Numbered from the stretch's first letter, positions 44,838 to 55,618 are shown. The stretch: 64,000 nt of DNA from Candidatus Thiodiazotropha sp. LNASS1 (GCF_964212655.1 NZ_OZ156465.1:1426001-1490000); one strand, 5' to 3'. The notes: generated by a model not told the origin, from the sequence alone. Made by a program: numbers and translations.

Positions 44838-45719
44838 ATGTCCAAACACAATCCATCACCATTCCTGCCCGACAACCACAATGCCTATGCGATCTGGCGG
44901 GATGCAAAGCTCGACAGTTACCCTGAAACAGTGGGAGAACTGATCGTCGAAATCCACGATCCGCGCCGGCTCTCAACAACCGAGCACGATAAAATCCTCT
45001 CCCTTTGCCGAAAGACCAATATGGCTATCTGGGCAGGCCTCTCGGGGCATGATTCGGATAAACACATTATCAGCGAACTTGGCCTGGCATTCGGTCTCAG
45101 CCATCTGGACCACAATATGTGCGCAGATGATGACGCCATCTCCTCGCTGACCGTACAATCGGATGCCTTACGAAACGGCTATATCCCCTATTCCGACCGT
45201 CCCATCGCCTGGCACACTGATGGCTATTACAACCTTCCTGAGCAACAGATCCATGCACTGCTGCTGCATTGCGTCAATCCCGCTGAACAAGGCGGTGAGA
45301 ATGACCTGCTCGATCATGAGATCCTGTTTATTCAGATAATGGAGCGGAATCCCGACTATATCCGTGCCTTGATGAACCCTCAGGCCATGACCATCCCGGC
45401 CAATATCGTCGACGGCGAAGAACTCAGGCCTGCGCGTACGGGCCCGGTTTTTGCCGTTTACCCGGATGGCCATTTACATATGCGTTATACCGACAGAAGC
45501 CGCAGTATCGAGTGGCTGGACGATCCCTTGCTCAAAGAGGCGGTGGAATACATGAAATCACTGCTGCATAGCCCCTCGCCCTGGCAATTTCATGCGAAAC
45601 TGCAGGCCGGGCAGGGTTTGATCTCTAATAACGTATTACATACCCGGAGCGGTTTCACTGATGGGGAACAGGCCCGCCTGCTCTACCGGGCGCGCTACTT
45701 CGACCGCATCCGGCAGTAA
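44838..45719 (+). CDS. TauD/TfdA family iron(II)/2-oxoglutarate dioxygenase
   Basis: A 293-residue non-haem iron oxygenase. The iron triad is visible as HTD in PIAWHTDGYYN (near residue 125) and the distal His in VLHTRSGFTDG near 268, followed by LLYRARYFDR with the oxoglutarate arginine. Such enzymes hydroxylate taurine, carnitine precursors, clavaminate-like molecules or other small acids. It is divergent from ubiT (141 nt between starts) and converges tightly on purF. Substrate unknown. Confidence 0.87.
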   Translation: MSKHNPSPFLPDNHNAYAIWRDAKLDSYPETVGELIVEIHDPRRLSTTEHDKILSLCRKTNMAIWAGLSGHDSDKHIISELGLAFGLSHLDHNMCADDDAISSLTVQSDALRNGYIPYSDRPIAWHTDGYYNLPEQQIHALLLHCVNPAEQGGENDLLDHEILFIQIMERNPDYIRALMNPQAMTIPANIVDGEELRPARTGPVFAVYPDGHLHMRYTDRSRSIEWLDDPLLKEAVEYMKSLLHSPSPWQFHAKLQAGQGLISNNVLHTRSGFTDGEQARLLYRARYFDRIRQ

Positions 45720-45725
45720 TCCGCC

Positions 45726-47240
45726 TTACACATCGTTGTGAAGATCAAGGATACTCTTCTCAGCCGTCTCGTCCTTGCTCTTGGCGCCATCGTTGCGCAA
45801 TAGCTCCAGCTGTTCCAGATAGGTTTCGCTGACATCACCGGTGACATAATCGCCATTGAAAACACTGGTGTCGAAGCGTTCGATATCGGTCTTGCCCTTT
45901 TTCTGTACCGCATCGATCAGGTCCTCGATATCCTGATAGATCATGCGGTCCGCACCGATAATACTCCTCACCTCTTCCACACTGCGATTGTGCGCCACCA
46001 ACTCACTGGCGGCGGGCATGTCGATACCATAGACATTGGGATAGATCACCGGTGGTGCGGCTGAAGCAAAATAGACCTTTTTGGCGCCCGATTCCCGCGC
46101 CATCTGCACGATCTGCTGAGAGGTGGTCCCTCTGACCACGGAATCGTCGACCAGCAGGACATTCTTGTTCTTGAACTCGAGATCGATGGCATTGAGCTTT
46201 TGCCTGACAGATTTCTTGCGCACTGTCTGACCGGGCATGATGAAGGTACGCCCAATGTATCGGTTTTTGATAAAACCCTCTGTGTAACGAAGTTTCAGCT
46301 CGTTGGCCAGGGTCAGCGCCGCTGTCCGACTGGTATCCGGTATCGGAATCACCACATCGATATCATGATCCGGCCACTCCCTCATGATCTTTCTCGCCAG
46401 CTTCTTACCCATACGCGAGCGGGCTTTGTGAACGAACACATTGTCGATGATGGAGTCGGGGCGGGCGAAGTAGACAAACTCAAAGATACAGGGGGATTTT
46501 ACCGTGTGGGCGGCACACATCTGGGAATGCAACTGCCCCTCTTTACTGATGAAAATAGCCTCGCCAGGTTCCAGGTCGCGAACCCGCTCAAATCCCAGGG
46601 TGTCGAAAGCGACACTCTCCGAGGCGATCATGTATTCCGTCCCCAGGTCGGTCTCCCGCTTGCCATAGACGATGGGGCGTATGGCGTGAGGATCACGAAA
46701 TCCAAGCAACCCAACCCCCGGAATCATGGCTACTGCCGCATAGGCGCCCCGACAGCGGCGATGCACCCCTGCTACAGCCTTGAAGATGTCCTCCGGAGCG
46801 ATCCGCAGCTTATTCTGCATCTGCAACTCATGGGCAAATACATTGAGTAATATCTCTGAATCGGATGAGGTATTGATATGACGCAGGTCTTCGACGAAGA
46901 GATCCCTGGTCAACTCAGTCGTGTTGGTCAGATTACCGTTGTGCGCCAGGGTAATGCCGTAGGGTGAATTGACATAGAACGGTTGAGCCTCCGCGGATGA
47001 AGAGCAGCCGGCTGTGGGATATCTGGCATGGCCGATGCCCATATTACCCTTCAAGCGCAGCATATGGCGCGTATGAAAAACATCTCTGGCAAGGCCGTTG
47101 GCCTTGCGCAAATAGAGTTTGCCCTTTTCACAGGTAACGATGCCGGCCGCATCCTGCCCACGATGCTGAAGCACCAAGAGCGCATCATAGAGTGACTGGT
47201 TAACGGGTGTCTTACCCACAATTCCCACAATACCGCACAT
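45726..47240 (-). CDS. purF: amidophosphoribosyltransferase PurF
   Basis: 504-residue first enzyme of purine synthesis: glutamine plus PRPP to phosphoribosylamine. Cys2 is the glutaminase nucleophile ([10 protein letters not shown]), [12 protein letters not shown] lies near residue 70, and the PRPP loop is [18 protein letters not shown] near 365. It follows cvpA after 16 nt, the usual pair. Confidence 0.97.
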   Translation of the reverse strand: MCGIVGIVGKTPVNQSLYDALLVLQHRGQDAAGIVTCEKGKLYLRKANGLARDVFHTRHMLRLKGNMGIGHARYPTAGCSSSAEAQPFYVNSPYGITLAHNGNLTNTTELTRDLFVEDLRHINTSSDSEILLNVFAHELQMQNKLRIAPEDIFKAVAGVHRRCRGAYAAVAMIPGVGLLGFRDPHAIRPIVYGKRETDLGTEYMIASESVAFDTLGFERVRDLEPGEAIFISKEGQLHSQMCAAHTVKSPCIFEFVYFARPDSIIDNVFVHKARSRMGKKLARKIMREWPDHDIDVVIPIPDTSRTAALTLANELKLRYTEGFIKNRYIGRTFIMPGQTVRKKSVRQKLNAIDLEFKNKNVLLVDDSVVRGTTSQQIVQMARESGAKKVYFASAAPPVIYPNVYGIDMPAASELVAHNRSVEEVRSIIGADRMIYQDIEDLIDAVQKKGKTDIERFDTSVFNGDYVTGDVSETYLEQLELLRNDGAKSKDETAEKSILDLHNDV

Positions 47241-47256
47241 GCTTCAGTTCTCCGGA

Positions 47257-47745
47257 TCAGTAGTGGAAGTTTGCAGCAATATCACTAGGCAGATAGCTCT
47301 GCAGCCAAAGAGCTATATCCTTAAAATAGGGGATCAATTGTGATGACTGCCACCAGTTGTCATTCGGGAACGGGGTCAACCCTGCAAGCAGAATCAGCAC
47401 GGCAACCACTACAGCGCCCCGTGCGACACCAAAGAATATCCCTATAAGACGGTCGGTACCTGTCAACCCCGTGGTACTCACCAAAACCTTCAAGAAATGG
47501 TTCGCCACCGCCCCGACTATCAGCACCAATATCAAAATTATACCGTAGGCCACGCCCAGTCTGATGGACTGCACGTCGATCCAGGGTTCCAGCTCCAGCG
47601 CCAGCGGACGGAAGAACAGCCAGGCAAGCGTAAATGCGGCGATCCAGGTGGCTAGAGAGATGGCTTCCTGTACAAAACCGCGGATCAGACTGATGATTGC
47701 CGAAAGCGCGATGATCGCGATGATCAGAATATCGATCCAGAGCAT
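47257..47745 (-). CDS. cvpA: CvpA family membrane protein
   Basis: A 162-residue inner-membrane protein with four hydrophobic helices (DILIIAIIALSAIISLIRGF, LATWIAAFTLAWLFF, LGVAYGIILILVLIVGAV, GAVVVAVLILLAGL), related to the colicin V production protein. It is usually upstream of purF and affects envelope homeostasis. The open frame extends to 47883 through the tRNA-Ala gene, which is impossible for translation start; ATG 47745 is used. Confidence 0.93.
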   Translation of the reverse strand: MLWIDILIIAIIALSAIISLIRGFVQEAISLATWIAAFTLAWLFFRPLALELEPWIDVQSIRLGVAYGIILILVLIVGAVANHFLKVLVSTTGLTGTDRLIGIFFGVARGAVVVAVLILLAGLTPFPNDNWWQSSQLIPYFKDIALWLQSYLPSDIAANFHY

Positions 47746-47844
47746 ATAGCCAGCCTGTCGAGTGATCGCGTTGAGGAGGGTTCCATGGATATAAAGGGTG
47801 TGGATACCCAGGTCTGTTGAATCGGAGCCTGCTGTGCAAGAAAT

Positions 47845-47920
47845 TGGTGGAGCCAGGCGGGATCGAACCGCCGACCTCAACACTGCCAGTGTTGCGCTCT
47901 CCCAGCTGAGCTATGGCCCC
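47845..47920 (-). tRNA. tRNA-Ala (anticodon GGC)
   Basis: 76 nt including an encoded CCA. The acceptor GGGGCCA pairs with TGGCTCC through the alanine-identity G3-U70 pair; D arm GCTC/GAGC, anticodon stem CAACA/TGTTG with loop CTGGCAG (GGC), and T arm GGCGG-TTCGATC-CCGCC are all complete. It sits 100 nt before cvpA on the same strand. Confidence 0.95.
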
Positions 47921-48017
47921 GGAAAGCCGCGAATATTAGGGGATTATGACACTTTTGTCCACTGCTTTTTTGTTGTCCCAGTGATCCTTAGACCGTATCA
48001 GGTAAAGAGATTATATA

Positions 48018-48133
48018 GCCGCGAATGGACGCTAATCACCGCGAATTGACGCAACTAACTTACAAAGTGTGTGTACCCTGTAAATTAGCTTGATTTTTGC
48101 GTTTATTTGCGGTGATTGGCGTCCATTTGCGGC
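48018..48133. repeat. long inverted repeat, copy B
   Basis: Left arm GCCGCGAATGGACGCTAATC then ACCGCGAATTGACGC; right arm is the reverse complement of GCCGCAAATGGACGCCAATC then ACCGCAAATAAACGC. Arms of about 38 bp enclose about 40 bp. The element lies at the 3' side of glnS and could act as a transcript terminator. Confidence 0.8.
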
Positions 48134-48151
48134 ATGAATCCTGACACCCCC

Positions 48152-49846
48152 TCACTCACCCGGCTTGTCGATCTTCGCCCAGGAGTCGCGCAGGGTGATG
48201 ATGCGGTTGAAGACCGGCTCTTCTCTGGCGGCCTCTCGGCTGTCGAGTATGAAATAGCCTTCACGCTCAAATTGATACTGTTCGCCCGCGATCGCTGACC
48301 CCAATGCCGGTTCGAAATAACAGTCAGTCAGGGTGCGCAGGGAGTCGGGATTGAGATTATCCGTGAAACGGCCGCCTTCATCGACCCGTCCCGCGTCTGC
48401 CTTGCCGAACAGACGATCATAGAGTCTGACTTCACCCTTTATGCCATGCCTGGCGGATACCCAGTGGATAACACCCCTGACCTTCCGGCCTTCAGGATTT
48501 TTTCCCAAGGTTTCAGGATCGTAGCTACAGCGTAACTCAATGATTTCGCCCTGGTTATTCTTCACAACCTCTTCACATTTGATGACATAGGCATTGCGTA
48601 GACGCACCTCGCCCCCAGTCACCAGGCGCTTATATTTTTTATTCGCCTGCTCTCGAAAATCAGCCCGGTCGATGTAGACCTCTCGACAGAATTCGATTTC
48701 ACGTACCCCCATGGTCTCATCCTTGGGGTGATTGGATGCCGTCAATGTCTCGCTCTTCTCATCTGGGAAGTTTTCGATCACTACCTTGAGCGGATGCAGC
48801 ACCGCCATGCGTCGAGGCGCATGGGCATCGAGATCCTCGCGAATACAGTTTTCCAGCATGCCCATCTCAACCAGGCCGTCCGATTTGGTGATACCGATCC
48901 GCTGACAGAATTCCCGTATCGATACCGCGCTGTAGCCGCGACGCCGCATCCCGGCAATCGTCGGCATGCGCGGATCATCCCATCCCTCGACAAATCCCTC
49001 CTCCACCAATTGCGTGAGCATGCGTTTACTCAAAACTGTGTATTCCAGATTGAGGCGGGAGAATTCGATCTGTTGTGGATGGCTGGGAATGGAGATGTTG
49101 TCGAGCACCCAGTCATAGAGTGGCCGGTGATCCTCGAATTCCAGGGTACAGAGTGAGTGGGTGATTCCCTCCAGGGCATCCGAGACCGGATGAGTATAGT
49201 CGTACATCGGATAGATGCACCAGGCCTCACCGGTCTGATGATGGATCACACCATGGCGGATTCGATACAGGGTTGGATCACGCATGTTCATATTCGGTGA
49301 AGCCATATCGATCTTGGCCCGCAGTACACGTTCCCCATCGGCGAAGTCACCCGCCTTCATGCGGGCGAACAGATCCAGGTTCTCCTCCACGGAACGGGTG
49401 CGATAGGGGCTCTCCCGGCCAGGTTCAGTCAGGGTGCCGCGATAGGCTCGCATCTGCTCGCTGTCGAGATCGCAGACGAAGGCCTTGCCGGCCTGGATGA
49501 GCTCAACGGCAAAGTCGTAGAGCTGTTGAAAGTAGTCCGAGGCGTAGAAGAGACGATCATCCCAGTCATAACCGAGCCAACGGACGTCCGCCTGAATACT
49601 GTCGACGAACTCGATATTCTCCTTATGGGGATTAGTGTCGTCGAAACGCAGATTGCACAATCCCTGATAATCCCGGGCGATACCGAAATTAAGTACGATC
49701 GACTTGGCATGGCCGATATGCAGATAGCCGTTGGGCTCGGGGGGAAACCGGGTATGCACCCGCCCACCGTGTTTACCCGACTGCAGATCCTGATCGATGA
49801 TCTGGCGGATGAAGTTGGTCGTTGTGCTGGGTTCCGATTTACTCAT
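48152..49846 (-). CDS. glnS: glutaminyl-tRNA synthetase
   Basis: A 564-residue class I synthetase that charges tRNA-Gln. The HIGH motif is in [14 protein letters not shown] near residue 40, the KMSKS counterpart is YTVLSKRML near 272, and the C-terminal beta-barrel anticodon domain (residues 340-560) is complete. It follows gltX on the same strand, so direct glutaminylation and glutamylation genes sit together. Confidence 0.97.
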   Translation of the reverse strand: MSKSEPSTTTNFIRQIIDQDLQSGKHGGRVHTRFPPEPNGYLHIGHAKSIVLNFGIARDYQGLCNLRFDDTNPHKENIEFVDSIQADVRWLGYDWDDRLFYASDYFQQLYDFAVELIQAGKAFVCDLDSEQMRAYRGTLTEPGRESPYRTRSVEENLDLFARMKAGDFADGERVLRAKIDMASPNMNMRDPTLYRIRHGVIHHQTGEAWCIYPMYDYTHPVSDALEGITHSLCTLEFEDHRPLYDWVLDNISIPSHPQQIEFSRLNLEYTVLSKRMLTQLVEEGFVEGWDDPRMPTIAGMRRRGYSAVSIREFCQRIGITKSDGLVEMGMLENCIREDLDAHAPRRMAVLHPLKVVIENFPDEKSETLTASNHPKDETMGVREIEFCREVYIDRADFREQANKKYKRLVTGGEVRLRNAYVIKCEEVVKNNQGEIIELRCSYDPETLGKNPEGRKVRGVIHWVSARHGIKGEVRLYDRLFGKADAGRVDEGGRFTDNLNPDSLRTLTDCYFEPALGSAIAGEQYQFEREGYFILDSREAAREEPVFNRIITLRDSWAKIDKPGE

Positions 49847-49896
49847 GTTGTTCGCTTCTTGACTTAGTTGTGACCCTGGGGTCTGTTAACACCGAC

Positions 49897-51309
49897 TCAA
49901 CCGGCATTGGCTTCACGTTGAACGATATATTCAAGGGCCTTGTCGATGCGCTTTAAACTGGCCTCTTTCCCCACCAGATAGAGGGTCACATCGATCCCCG
50001 GAGAGGCAGCGCGCCCCACCAGGGCCACACGCAAGGGCTGGGCCACCTTGCCCATCTTCACATCCAGTTCGGCAGAGACTTGATCCACCACGCTATGCAG
50101 TGTCTCCGCTGTCCAGTCACCCAGGCTGGCCAATACATCGCGCATGCGTTGCAGGGGTTCCCTGGCAGCGAGACGCAGGTGCTTTTTGGCTGCCTTCTCC
50201 TCATAGCTCTCGAAATCCCGGTAACAGAAGGCACTCATCTCAGCCATCTCAACCAGGGTATTCGCGCGCTCCTGATGGGCTTCGGCCACGGCCACCAGAT
50301 CGGGCCCTTGCGAGGGATCGATCTCGAGATCCCCCATATGCGGACTCAACAGGTGGGCGATACGCTTCGGGTTCTCCTGCTTGATATAGTGCTGATTCAA
50401 CCATAACAGCTTGTCTGTGTTGAAGCTGGAGGCCGCCTTGTTCACCGCATCAATATCAAACAGTTCGATCATCTCATCGACACTGAAGATCTCCTGATCC
50501 CCATGGGACCAGCCCAGGCGCACCAGGTAGTTGAGCAGCGCCTCTGGCAGAAAACCCGCTTCACGGTACTGCATCACGCTCACTGCGCCGTGCCGCTTCG
50601 ACAATCTCGAACCATCATCGCCGAGGATCATCGGCACATGGCCATACTGGGGCGGATCCGCATCCAGAGCCCGCAATATGTTGATCTGCCTCGGTGTATT
50701 GTTGAGATGATCGTCACCACGTATGACATGGGTGATGCTCATATCGAGATCATCGACCACCACGGTCAGATTGTAGGTGGGTGATCCATCGGTGCGTCGG
50801 ATGATCAGGTCATCCAGCTCCTCATTGTTAAAAGTAACCCTTCCCCTGATCAGGTCGTCCACCACGACGATACCCGATTCCGGATTTCGAAAGCGGATCA
50901 CATGGGGCTCGTCCGGGCTCACATCACGGTGCCTGCAGTGGCCGTCGTAACGGGGTTTAAGCTTGTTCTGCATCGCCTCGTCCCGCAGCCGGTCGAGACG
51001 CTCATGACTGCAGTCACAACGATAGGCCAATCCACGCGCCAGCAGATCTTGAATCACCTCATCATAACGGTCGAAACGCTTGGTCTGGTAGAAGGGTCCT
51101 TCATCGTACTCCAGGCCGAGCCAGGTCATACCCTCGAGAATGGCATTTACCGACTCCATGGTCGAACGCTCCAGATCGGTATCTTCGATTCGCAACACGA
51201 ACTTTCCACCGTGCTTGCGGGCATAGAGCCAGGAAAAAAGGGCGGTTCGGGCACCACCCACGTGGAGATAGCCGGTCGGGCTGGGAGCGAATCGGGTACG
51301 AACAGTCAT
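49897..51309 (-). CDS. gltX: glutamyl-tRNA synthetase
   Basis: A 470-residue class I synthetase. The HIGH-like motif is [18 protein letters not shown] near residue 7-24, the zinc-site region is [31 protein letters not shown] near 98-128, and KMSKS is replaced by [13 protein letters not shown] near 238. Anticodon-binding helices fill the C terminus. The gap to glnS (50 nt) holds a diverged half copy of the 25-bp repeat. Confidence 0.97.
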   Translation of the reverse strand: MTVRTRFAPSPTGYLHVGGARTALFSWLYARKHGGKFVLRIEDTDLERSTMESVNAILEGMTWLGLEYDEGPFYQTKRFDRYDEVIQDLLARGLAYRCDCSHERLDRLRDEAMQNKLKPRYDGHCRHRDVSPDEPHVIRFRNPESGIVVVDDLIRGRVTFNNEELDDLIIRRTDGSPTYNLTVVVDDLDMSITHVIRGDDHLNNTPRQINILRALDADPPQYGHVPMILGDDGSRLSKRHGAVSVMQYREAGFLPEALLNYLVRLGWSHGDQEIFSVDEMIELFDIDAVNKAASSFNTDKLLWLNQHYIKQENPKRIAHLLSPHMGDLEIDPSQGPDLVAVAEAHQERANTLVEMAEMSAFCYRDFESYEEKAAKKHLRLAAREPLQRMRDVLASLGDWTAETLHSVVDQVSAELDVKMGKVAQPLRVALVGRAASPGIDVTLYLVGKEASLKRIDKALEYIVQREANAG

Positions 51310-51373
51310 GGTCAGGCAGGCAATCCGGTTACTGGCAAAACCGCGATTCTATCAGACCCGGAGTGATTCGGAA

Positions 51374-51472
51374 GCCGCAAATGGACGCAAATCACCGTGA
51401 GTTCACACAAATCCATGCCGGCATGGCAGAACCTGTTTGCGTTCATTTGCTGTGATTTGCGTTATTGGCGGC
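51374..51472. repeat. long inverted repeat, copy C
   Basis: Left arm GCCGCAAATGGACGCAAATC then ACCGTG; right arm is the reverse complement of GCCGCCAATAACGCAAATCA then CAGCAAATGAACGC. Arms of about 38 bp. It lies between the divergent gltX and tRNA-Val genes. Confidence 0.78.
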
Positions 51473-51555
51473 TATTCCTTAACTACCGGGCTTTGCGAGG
51501 ACACTCGATTGACCCACTTCGAATAGCTCTTTAGAATGCCCCTCTCACTGTTTTC

Positions 51556-51631
51556 GGGCGCATAGCTCAGCTGGGAGAGCGCTGCAGTCACATTGCAGAG
51601 GTCACAGGTTCGATCCCTGTTGCGCCCACCA
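51556..51631 (+). tRNA. tRNA-Val (anticodon CAC)
   Basis: 76 nt with encoded CCA. Acceptor GGGCGCA/TGCGCCC, D arm GCTC/GAGC, anticodon stem CTGCA/TGCAG with loop GTCACAT (CAC), and T arm ACAGG-TTCGATC-CCTGT form a full cloverleaf. Confidence 0.93.
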
Positions 51632-51659
51632 TCTTCTCACGTCTCAATCCCCACCAGGG

Positions 51660-52406
51660 TCACTCCGTTGCAGCACCGTCTGTGGTTTGGACCTGATTCG
51701 ACCTGTCGAACAGACCATGTTGCAGGAAATGCGACACCTGACGGATTACCTCATCATCATCCATGATGAAGGTATGTCCCACATTCACCAACAGAAAATC
51801 CCTCATTTCCGGCAGCTTGGTACGTTCCACCGCGACCTTGCCATCATCATCTCCGGGGATCTCGGGAAGAAACCAGGGTTCCCCCGCTTTGATGCCGGCA
51901 ATGATACCTATCTCTCCGGCGATAGGTTTCAGGCTGTTTGGCAGGCTCTTCTCGTCCGTGCCCAACGCCTGACCCGCCGGTCCCATGATGTTCCGGTAGA
52001 AAAAACCATCCTTCATCTGATCGGCGACTTCACTGCCCCGATTGGGTGGCGCCAGCATCACAATCCGGCCGAGATTCTCTATATGATGATCCTGCAGATA
52101 GTATCTGACGAGGATCCCCCCCAGGGAGTGAGTGACAAAGTGGACCCTTTCCACTTGTTTTCCTTCACAATAGGCCAATCCTGCATCAATCGCCGGCGCG
52201 GACAACTCCTCAACGCTTTGAGTCAAACTGGGATAACTCTCATTCCATACATGGTAGTGTCGACTCAGCAACGACTCTTCAATGGCGCTGAGCGAAGATG
52301 AAGTACGTCCCATACCATGCAATAAAACAACGCACTCAGTCTGAACCGCCAGGGATTGCGATGATACGATCAACAACAACACTGTAAGTGGAAACGCATG
52401 CTTCAT
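51660..52406 (-). CDS. exported alpha/beta hydrolase, lipase-like
   Basis: A 248-residue protein with a signal peptide (FPLTVLLLIVSSQSLA). VVLLHGMGRTSSSL supplies the oxyanion region; the nucleophile serine is in FVTHSLGGILVRYYL near residue 93; acidic and His candidates are in GDDDGKVAVERT near 187 and VNVGHTFIMDD near 207. The lipase/PGAP1-like segment RIVMLAPPNRGSEVAD is characteristic. It probably cleaves a lipid or ester in the periplasm. The gene ends 29 nt from tRNA-Val. Confidence 0.85.
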   Translation of the reverse strand: MKHAFPLTVLLLIVSSQSLAVQTECVVLLHGMGRTSSSLSAIEESLLSRHYHVWNESYPSLTQSVEELSAPAIDAGLAYCEGKQVERVHFVTHSLGGILVRYYLQDHHIENLGRIVMLAPPNRGSEVADQMKDGFFYRNIMGPAGQALGTDEKSLPNSLKPIAGEIGIIAGIKAGEPWFLPEIPGDDDGKVAVERTKLPEMRDFLLVNVGHTFIMDDDEVIRQVSHFLQHGLFDRSNQVQTTDGAATE

Positions 52407-52426
52407 GAGGTCTCAGATCTGTTTTT

Positions 52427-53800
52427 TCAGTGATGAGAGAGGCGGTTGGCGATACGAACCATTCGGGCTAATTCCTGCTCCAACTCCTGACGCTTGTACT
52501 GCAGGTATGCCTTGAGATCCCGTCGGCGCAGGAAGAGCAGGAACACTCTGACATTTTCCCTTATTCGGCGCATCTCTCCTCTCACCATCAGGGCCACTAC
52601 GCTGCTGACAACGAGGCTTAGAATATATGCGATCATCCATATCAAACCGAAATTATGGTAAACCAGATAACTCTGTATCAACCAGAAAAGCGTGAAAAAA
52701 ACCAATCCTAACACCATTTTGGTCGTATCAGCCTGATTGGGTCCCTTGGCAAAACGGAGCGATAGGTGTTCGGTCAGTTTATAAGGGAGGTAGCTGTTGA
52801 TGACGCCCCACATGACCACCGGCAAGACAATCAACAACATCCAGATCACGCGCAGCAGATAAAGCACAATCAACGTTGGTCTGTATTCGATATTCAGTTG
52901 GTAATCCTTCACTCCACAGTAACGGCAGACTTTTTCAAACTGCTTCAATTGGCTTATCAATGCCCTCACCCGATCGGGCTCGTATTTTCTCAACAAGCGT
53001 TGCGCATCTATCAGGCGTTGCTGGGCACGCAGACGTTGCTGCAGGTTGCGTTGCCGATATTTACCGTGACGAAAGGCGAAAAATCGCTCCAGTCTGGTGA
53101 TCAGGTTGACCTCGTCCCAACTCTCGGCATTCAATGTTATGGCTTCCAATCCATTGCGAATGCGATCGGTCAATTCGATAACGCGTTGTTCATCCGTCTT
53201 CTGCTCCGAGAGTGTCAAGTCAATCGGTTTACCGAACTGGACCAGAACTGAACTGCGAAACTGGCCTTTTTCGGGAAATGTCAGACCGACGGGAATAACC
53301 GCCGGCTCACTGCCTGTAACCTGGATCGTTTCCAACGCCATACGCGCGGCCCCGGTCTTCAATGCCATCAACCGGGGCACGTCATGACTCTGGCCCTCCG
53401 GAAATATGATAAGGGTCTCCCCATTCGCCAATAGTTCATAACAGCGTCTGAATGTAGCGCTATTGTCACTGACGTCGACCCCCGGATCACCACGCCGGTA
53501 GATAGGGACGGCACCGATCAAGCCCAGGATAGGTTTGAGTATTGGATTATCAAACAGACCGCTTCGCGCCAGTGGCCGAATGGCTCTGGTTGTCGCTGCC
53601 TGCAGTACCACGGCATCCGCCAGGGCATTAACATGATTGGCACATAAGATAGCACCCTGTCCCGTTGGTAGATTTTCGCTGCCGACAACTTCAAATCGAC
53701 GATAAAACACCCGAACCACAAGACGACAGAATGCCTGCCAGGTTTTTTCAAACCATGTCAGTTGAGCTGTGACAGGGGGTGATGTTGGCGCCATATCCAT
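52427..53800 (-). CDS. glycerolipid acyltransferase (PlsC-like) with C-terminal membrane helices
   Basis: A 457-residue acyltransferase. The catalytic block is CANHVNALADAVVLQ near residue 55 (His and Asp five residues apart, as in a subfamily of PlsC-like proteins), and the glycerol-phosphate block is FPEGQSHDVPRLMALKTG near 135. Hydrophobic helices at about 310-410 (MLLIVLPVVMWGVINSYL, VLGLVFFTLFWLIQSYLV, GLIWMIAYILSLVVSSVVAL) anchor it in the inner membrane. It acylates a phospholipid or similar acceptor; substrate is not certain. Confidence 0.85.
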   Translation of the reverse strand: MDMAPTSPPVTAQLTWFEKTWQAFCRLVVRVFYRRFEVVGSENLPTGQGAILCANHVNALADAVVLQAATTRAIRPLARSGLFDNPILKPILGLIGAVPIYRRGDPGVDVSDNSATFRRCYELLANGETLIIFPEGQSHDVPRLMALKTGAARMALETIQVTGSEPAVIPVGLTFPEKGQFRSSVLVQFGKPIDLTLSEQKTDEQRVIELTDRIRNGLEAITLNAESWDEVNLITRLERFFAFRHGKYRQRNLQQRLRAQQRLIDAQRLLRKYEPDRVRALISQLKQFEKVCRYCGVKDYQLNIEYRPTLIVLYLLRVIWMLLIVLPVVMWGVINSYLPYKLTEHLSLRFAKGPNQADTTKMVLGLVFFTLFWLIQSYLVYHNFGLIWMIAYILSLVVSSVVALMVRGEMRRIRENVRVFLLFLRRRDLKAYLQYKRQELEQELARMVRIANRLSHH

Positions 53801-53990
53801 ATACTAGGCCATGTTAAAACTAATCTTAAGTGACTACGAAATACGAGTCATAACTATGCCTTTCAACAGCCTTATTGTGTGGCGACACCTGTATAGTGTG
53901 GTAGCCACCCTTGCTATGACTTAATGTGGTCGTATAAAGCCCCGGGCAGTATAAATCAGCATTCACGAAACGAGCTGTTTGCTTTCGGGG

Positions 53991-54854
53991 CTATCGCTGG
54001 AGATTGATTTCGACCCGTCGGTTGGCTGCCCTGGCGCGCGCTGTCCGCTTTGCTATTTTAGGCCGGGACTCTCCGTAGTGTTGCTGGATCATCATCCCTT
54101 CTTTGACGCCTTTGCCGGAAAGGTAATTGTAGACGTTTGCCGCCCGCCTTGCCGAAAGACGCTTGTTGTATCGCGTCGATCCCTGGTCGTCCGCATGACC
54201 CTCGATAATGATGCGGTTGATCTTCTCATCGGCCAGAACATAAGCGGCCAACCGAGCGAGTTGTTGTTCTCCACGATTGTCGATGGCGTCGACATCCAGT
54301 GCGAAATGAACCGTCGAGTTCTTTAACTCAGTAAATCCCCCGCTATTCGGCAGTTGGCGAAGACAGCGCTTGAACTCACGATAGGGCTTTTGGAATTTGA
54401 CCGGTGACAATTGCACCCTGACCTGTCTGCGGTTGTCGTCCCAATCAGGAAAGGAGAAACTGCCGATCTGACCCTTGGTCAATGAGGTCAGCAACCACCC
54501 GGCCTGCTTCCGTTTTAAGGCCATCGGCCGCATCCCTGTCTGTATCGCAACTGAAAGTTGCAGGGTGTCCGGTGGAGTATGCTCCCAAGCCGGCGAGAGC
54601 TCTCTGACAACCCCGTCAACCGGCTCTGGCACCGGTTGAAAGCTAGTGATGAAAAAGTGCAGATTCTCACCTGCAATTCGCCTGAATCGGGCCACACCGA
54701 ACTGCGGCACCTCATGTTTTAGCTCACAGCTGTAATCCGACCCGGAAAACTCCCAGACAGACTCATGTATACCCGCCATGTAGAGCTGATCTTCCAGATC
54801 AGCGGCATTCAGACAACGAGGTATGACTAGAACCAGCAGTACCAGAAACCTCAT
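53991..54854 (-). CDS. MotY-like protein with OmpA domain
   Basis: About 287 residues. From ATG 54854 a signal peptide (RFLVLLVLVIPRCLNA) is followed by a domain of about 140 residues with WEFSGSDYSCELKHEVPQFGVARF and WLLTSLTKGQIGSFSFPDWDD, which resembles the MotY N-terminal domain, and an OmpA/peptidoglycan-binding domain with IIEGHADDQGSTRYNKRLSARRA near 215. MotY forms the T ring that lets stator units bind around polar flagella. No flagellar gene lies beside it. The frame is open to ATG 54902, but that N terminus lacks signal character. Confidence 0.78.
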   Translation of the reverse strand: MRFLVLLVLVIPRCLNAADLEDQLYMAGIHESVWEFSGSDYSCELKHEVPQFGVARFRRIAGENLHFFITSFQPVPEPVDGVVRELSPAWEHTPPDTLQLSVAIQTGMRPMALKRKQAGWLLTSLTKGQIGSFSFPDWDDNRRQVRVQLSPVKFQKPYREFKRCLRQLPNSGGFTELKNSTVHFALDVDAIDNRGEQQLARLAAYVLADEKINRIIIEGHADDQGSTRYNKRLSARRAANVYNYLSGKGVKEGMMIQQHYGESRPKIAKRTARARAANRRVEINLQR

Positions 54855-55060
54855 GGGAATAATGGACAGGGAGGTGTATTGCCTGTAATCCGAAAACATC
54901 ATAACTGAATCTAAATTTAACCACTCTTGAGAGCTTATCGGCCAGGCTATACCTATCCTTAGCCTACCCTGCCTGTCATTGCATTAGACCCTCAGGCTGG
55001 GGCCAGCAAGCGTATATATGATGTTTTATATAGATGTTGAGAGTAGTTGTGAATCAGATG

Positions 55061-55618
55061 CTATTCGTCTTCGTGCGCCTTCAGATAGTCGATGAGACTA
55101 CGGAATCGATTGAAGTCTTGGCGGTGAAACAGGGGATCCTCGCCATGTGAAATCTGACCCTCGAGTTTTTGCCACTCCTTGTCGCTGAGGGCGTTCTCCA
55201 CCAGAGGAAAGACCTCTTGTTCTTCAAGGTCGATATGCTGCCGCTGCAGGGCGACGAATTCCCTGCCCCTCGTCTCCACCTCCTCTCTCAACAGCACCTC
55301 ACCCTGCATGGCCCCTTCCAGGGTTTTTCTGTATGTTCGAGCCAGCCCAATCAGGTCGCCATGCTCCTTGCATATTCGATCGTAGAGCGCCTTGTGCGCC
55401 TGCATCGATTTCTTGCGGAAGGCTATTTTATTGATCTGATCTTCGGTGGGGTGATGCGATTGTTCGGCGTAGTGCTCGATGTAATCCAGCATTTCGATCT
55501 TGAGATCGAAGTTCGCTTCACGACCGGCACTCAGTGCATCCAGTTCTCTGCTCAACAAATCGAGCAGACGAGCCAGATTGATATGGTCTTTGTGGAGTTT
55601 TTCCAGTAGTGGTCTCAT
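55061..55618 (-). CDS. hemerythrin (HHE) domain protein
   Basis: A 185-residue di-iron binding four-helix bundle. Ligands are seen in LEKLHKDHINLARLL near residue 10, AEQSHHPTEDQIN near 55, and ALQRQHIDLEEQEVFPL near 130. Such proteins bind oxygen or respond to oxygen and nitric oxide. ATG 55618 overlaps the potassium-channel stop by 4 nt (ATGA), so the two are translationally coupled. The open frame to 55654 inside the channel gene is ignored. Confidence 0.88.
   Translation of the reverse strand: MRPLLEKLHKDHINLARLLDLLSRELDALSAGREANFDLKIEMLDYIEHYAEQSHHPTEDQINKIAFRKKSMQAHKALYDRICKEHGDLIGLARTYRKTLEGAMQGEVLLREEVETRGREFVALQRQHIDLEEQEVFPLVENALSDKEWQKLEGQISHGEDPLFHRQDFNRFRSLIDYLKAHEDE

Noticed and set aside
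47746-47883. N-terminal extension of cvpA
   Set aside because: It would run through the tRNA-Ala gene, and the true CvpA N terminus begins at 47745.
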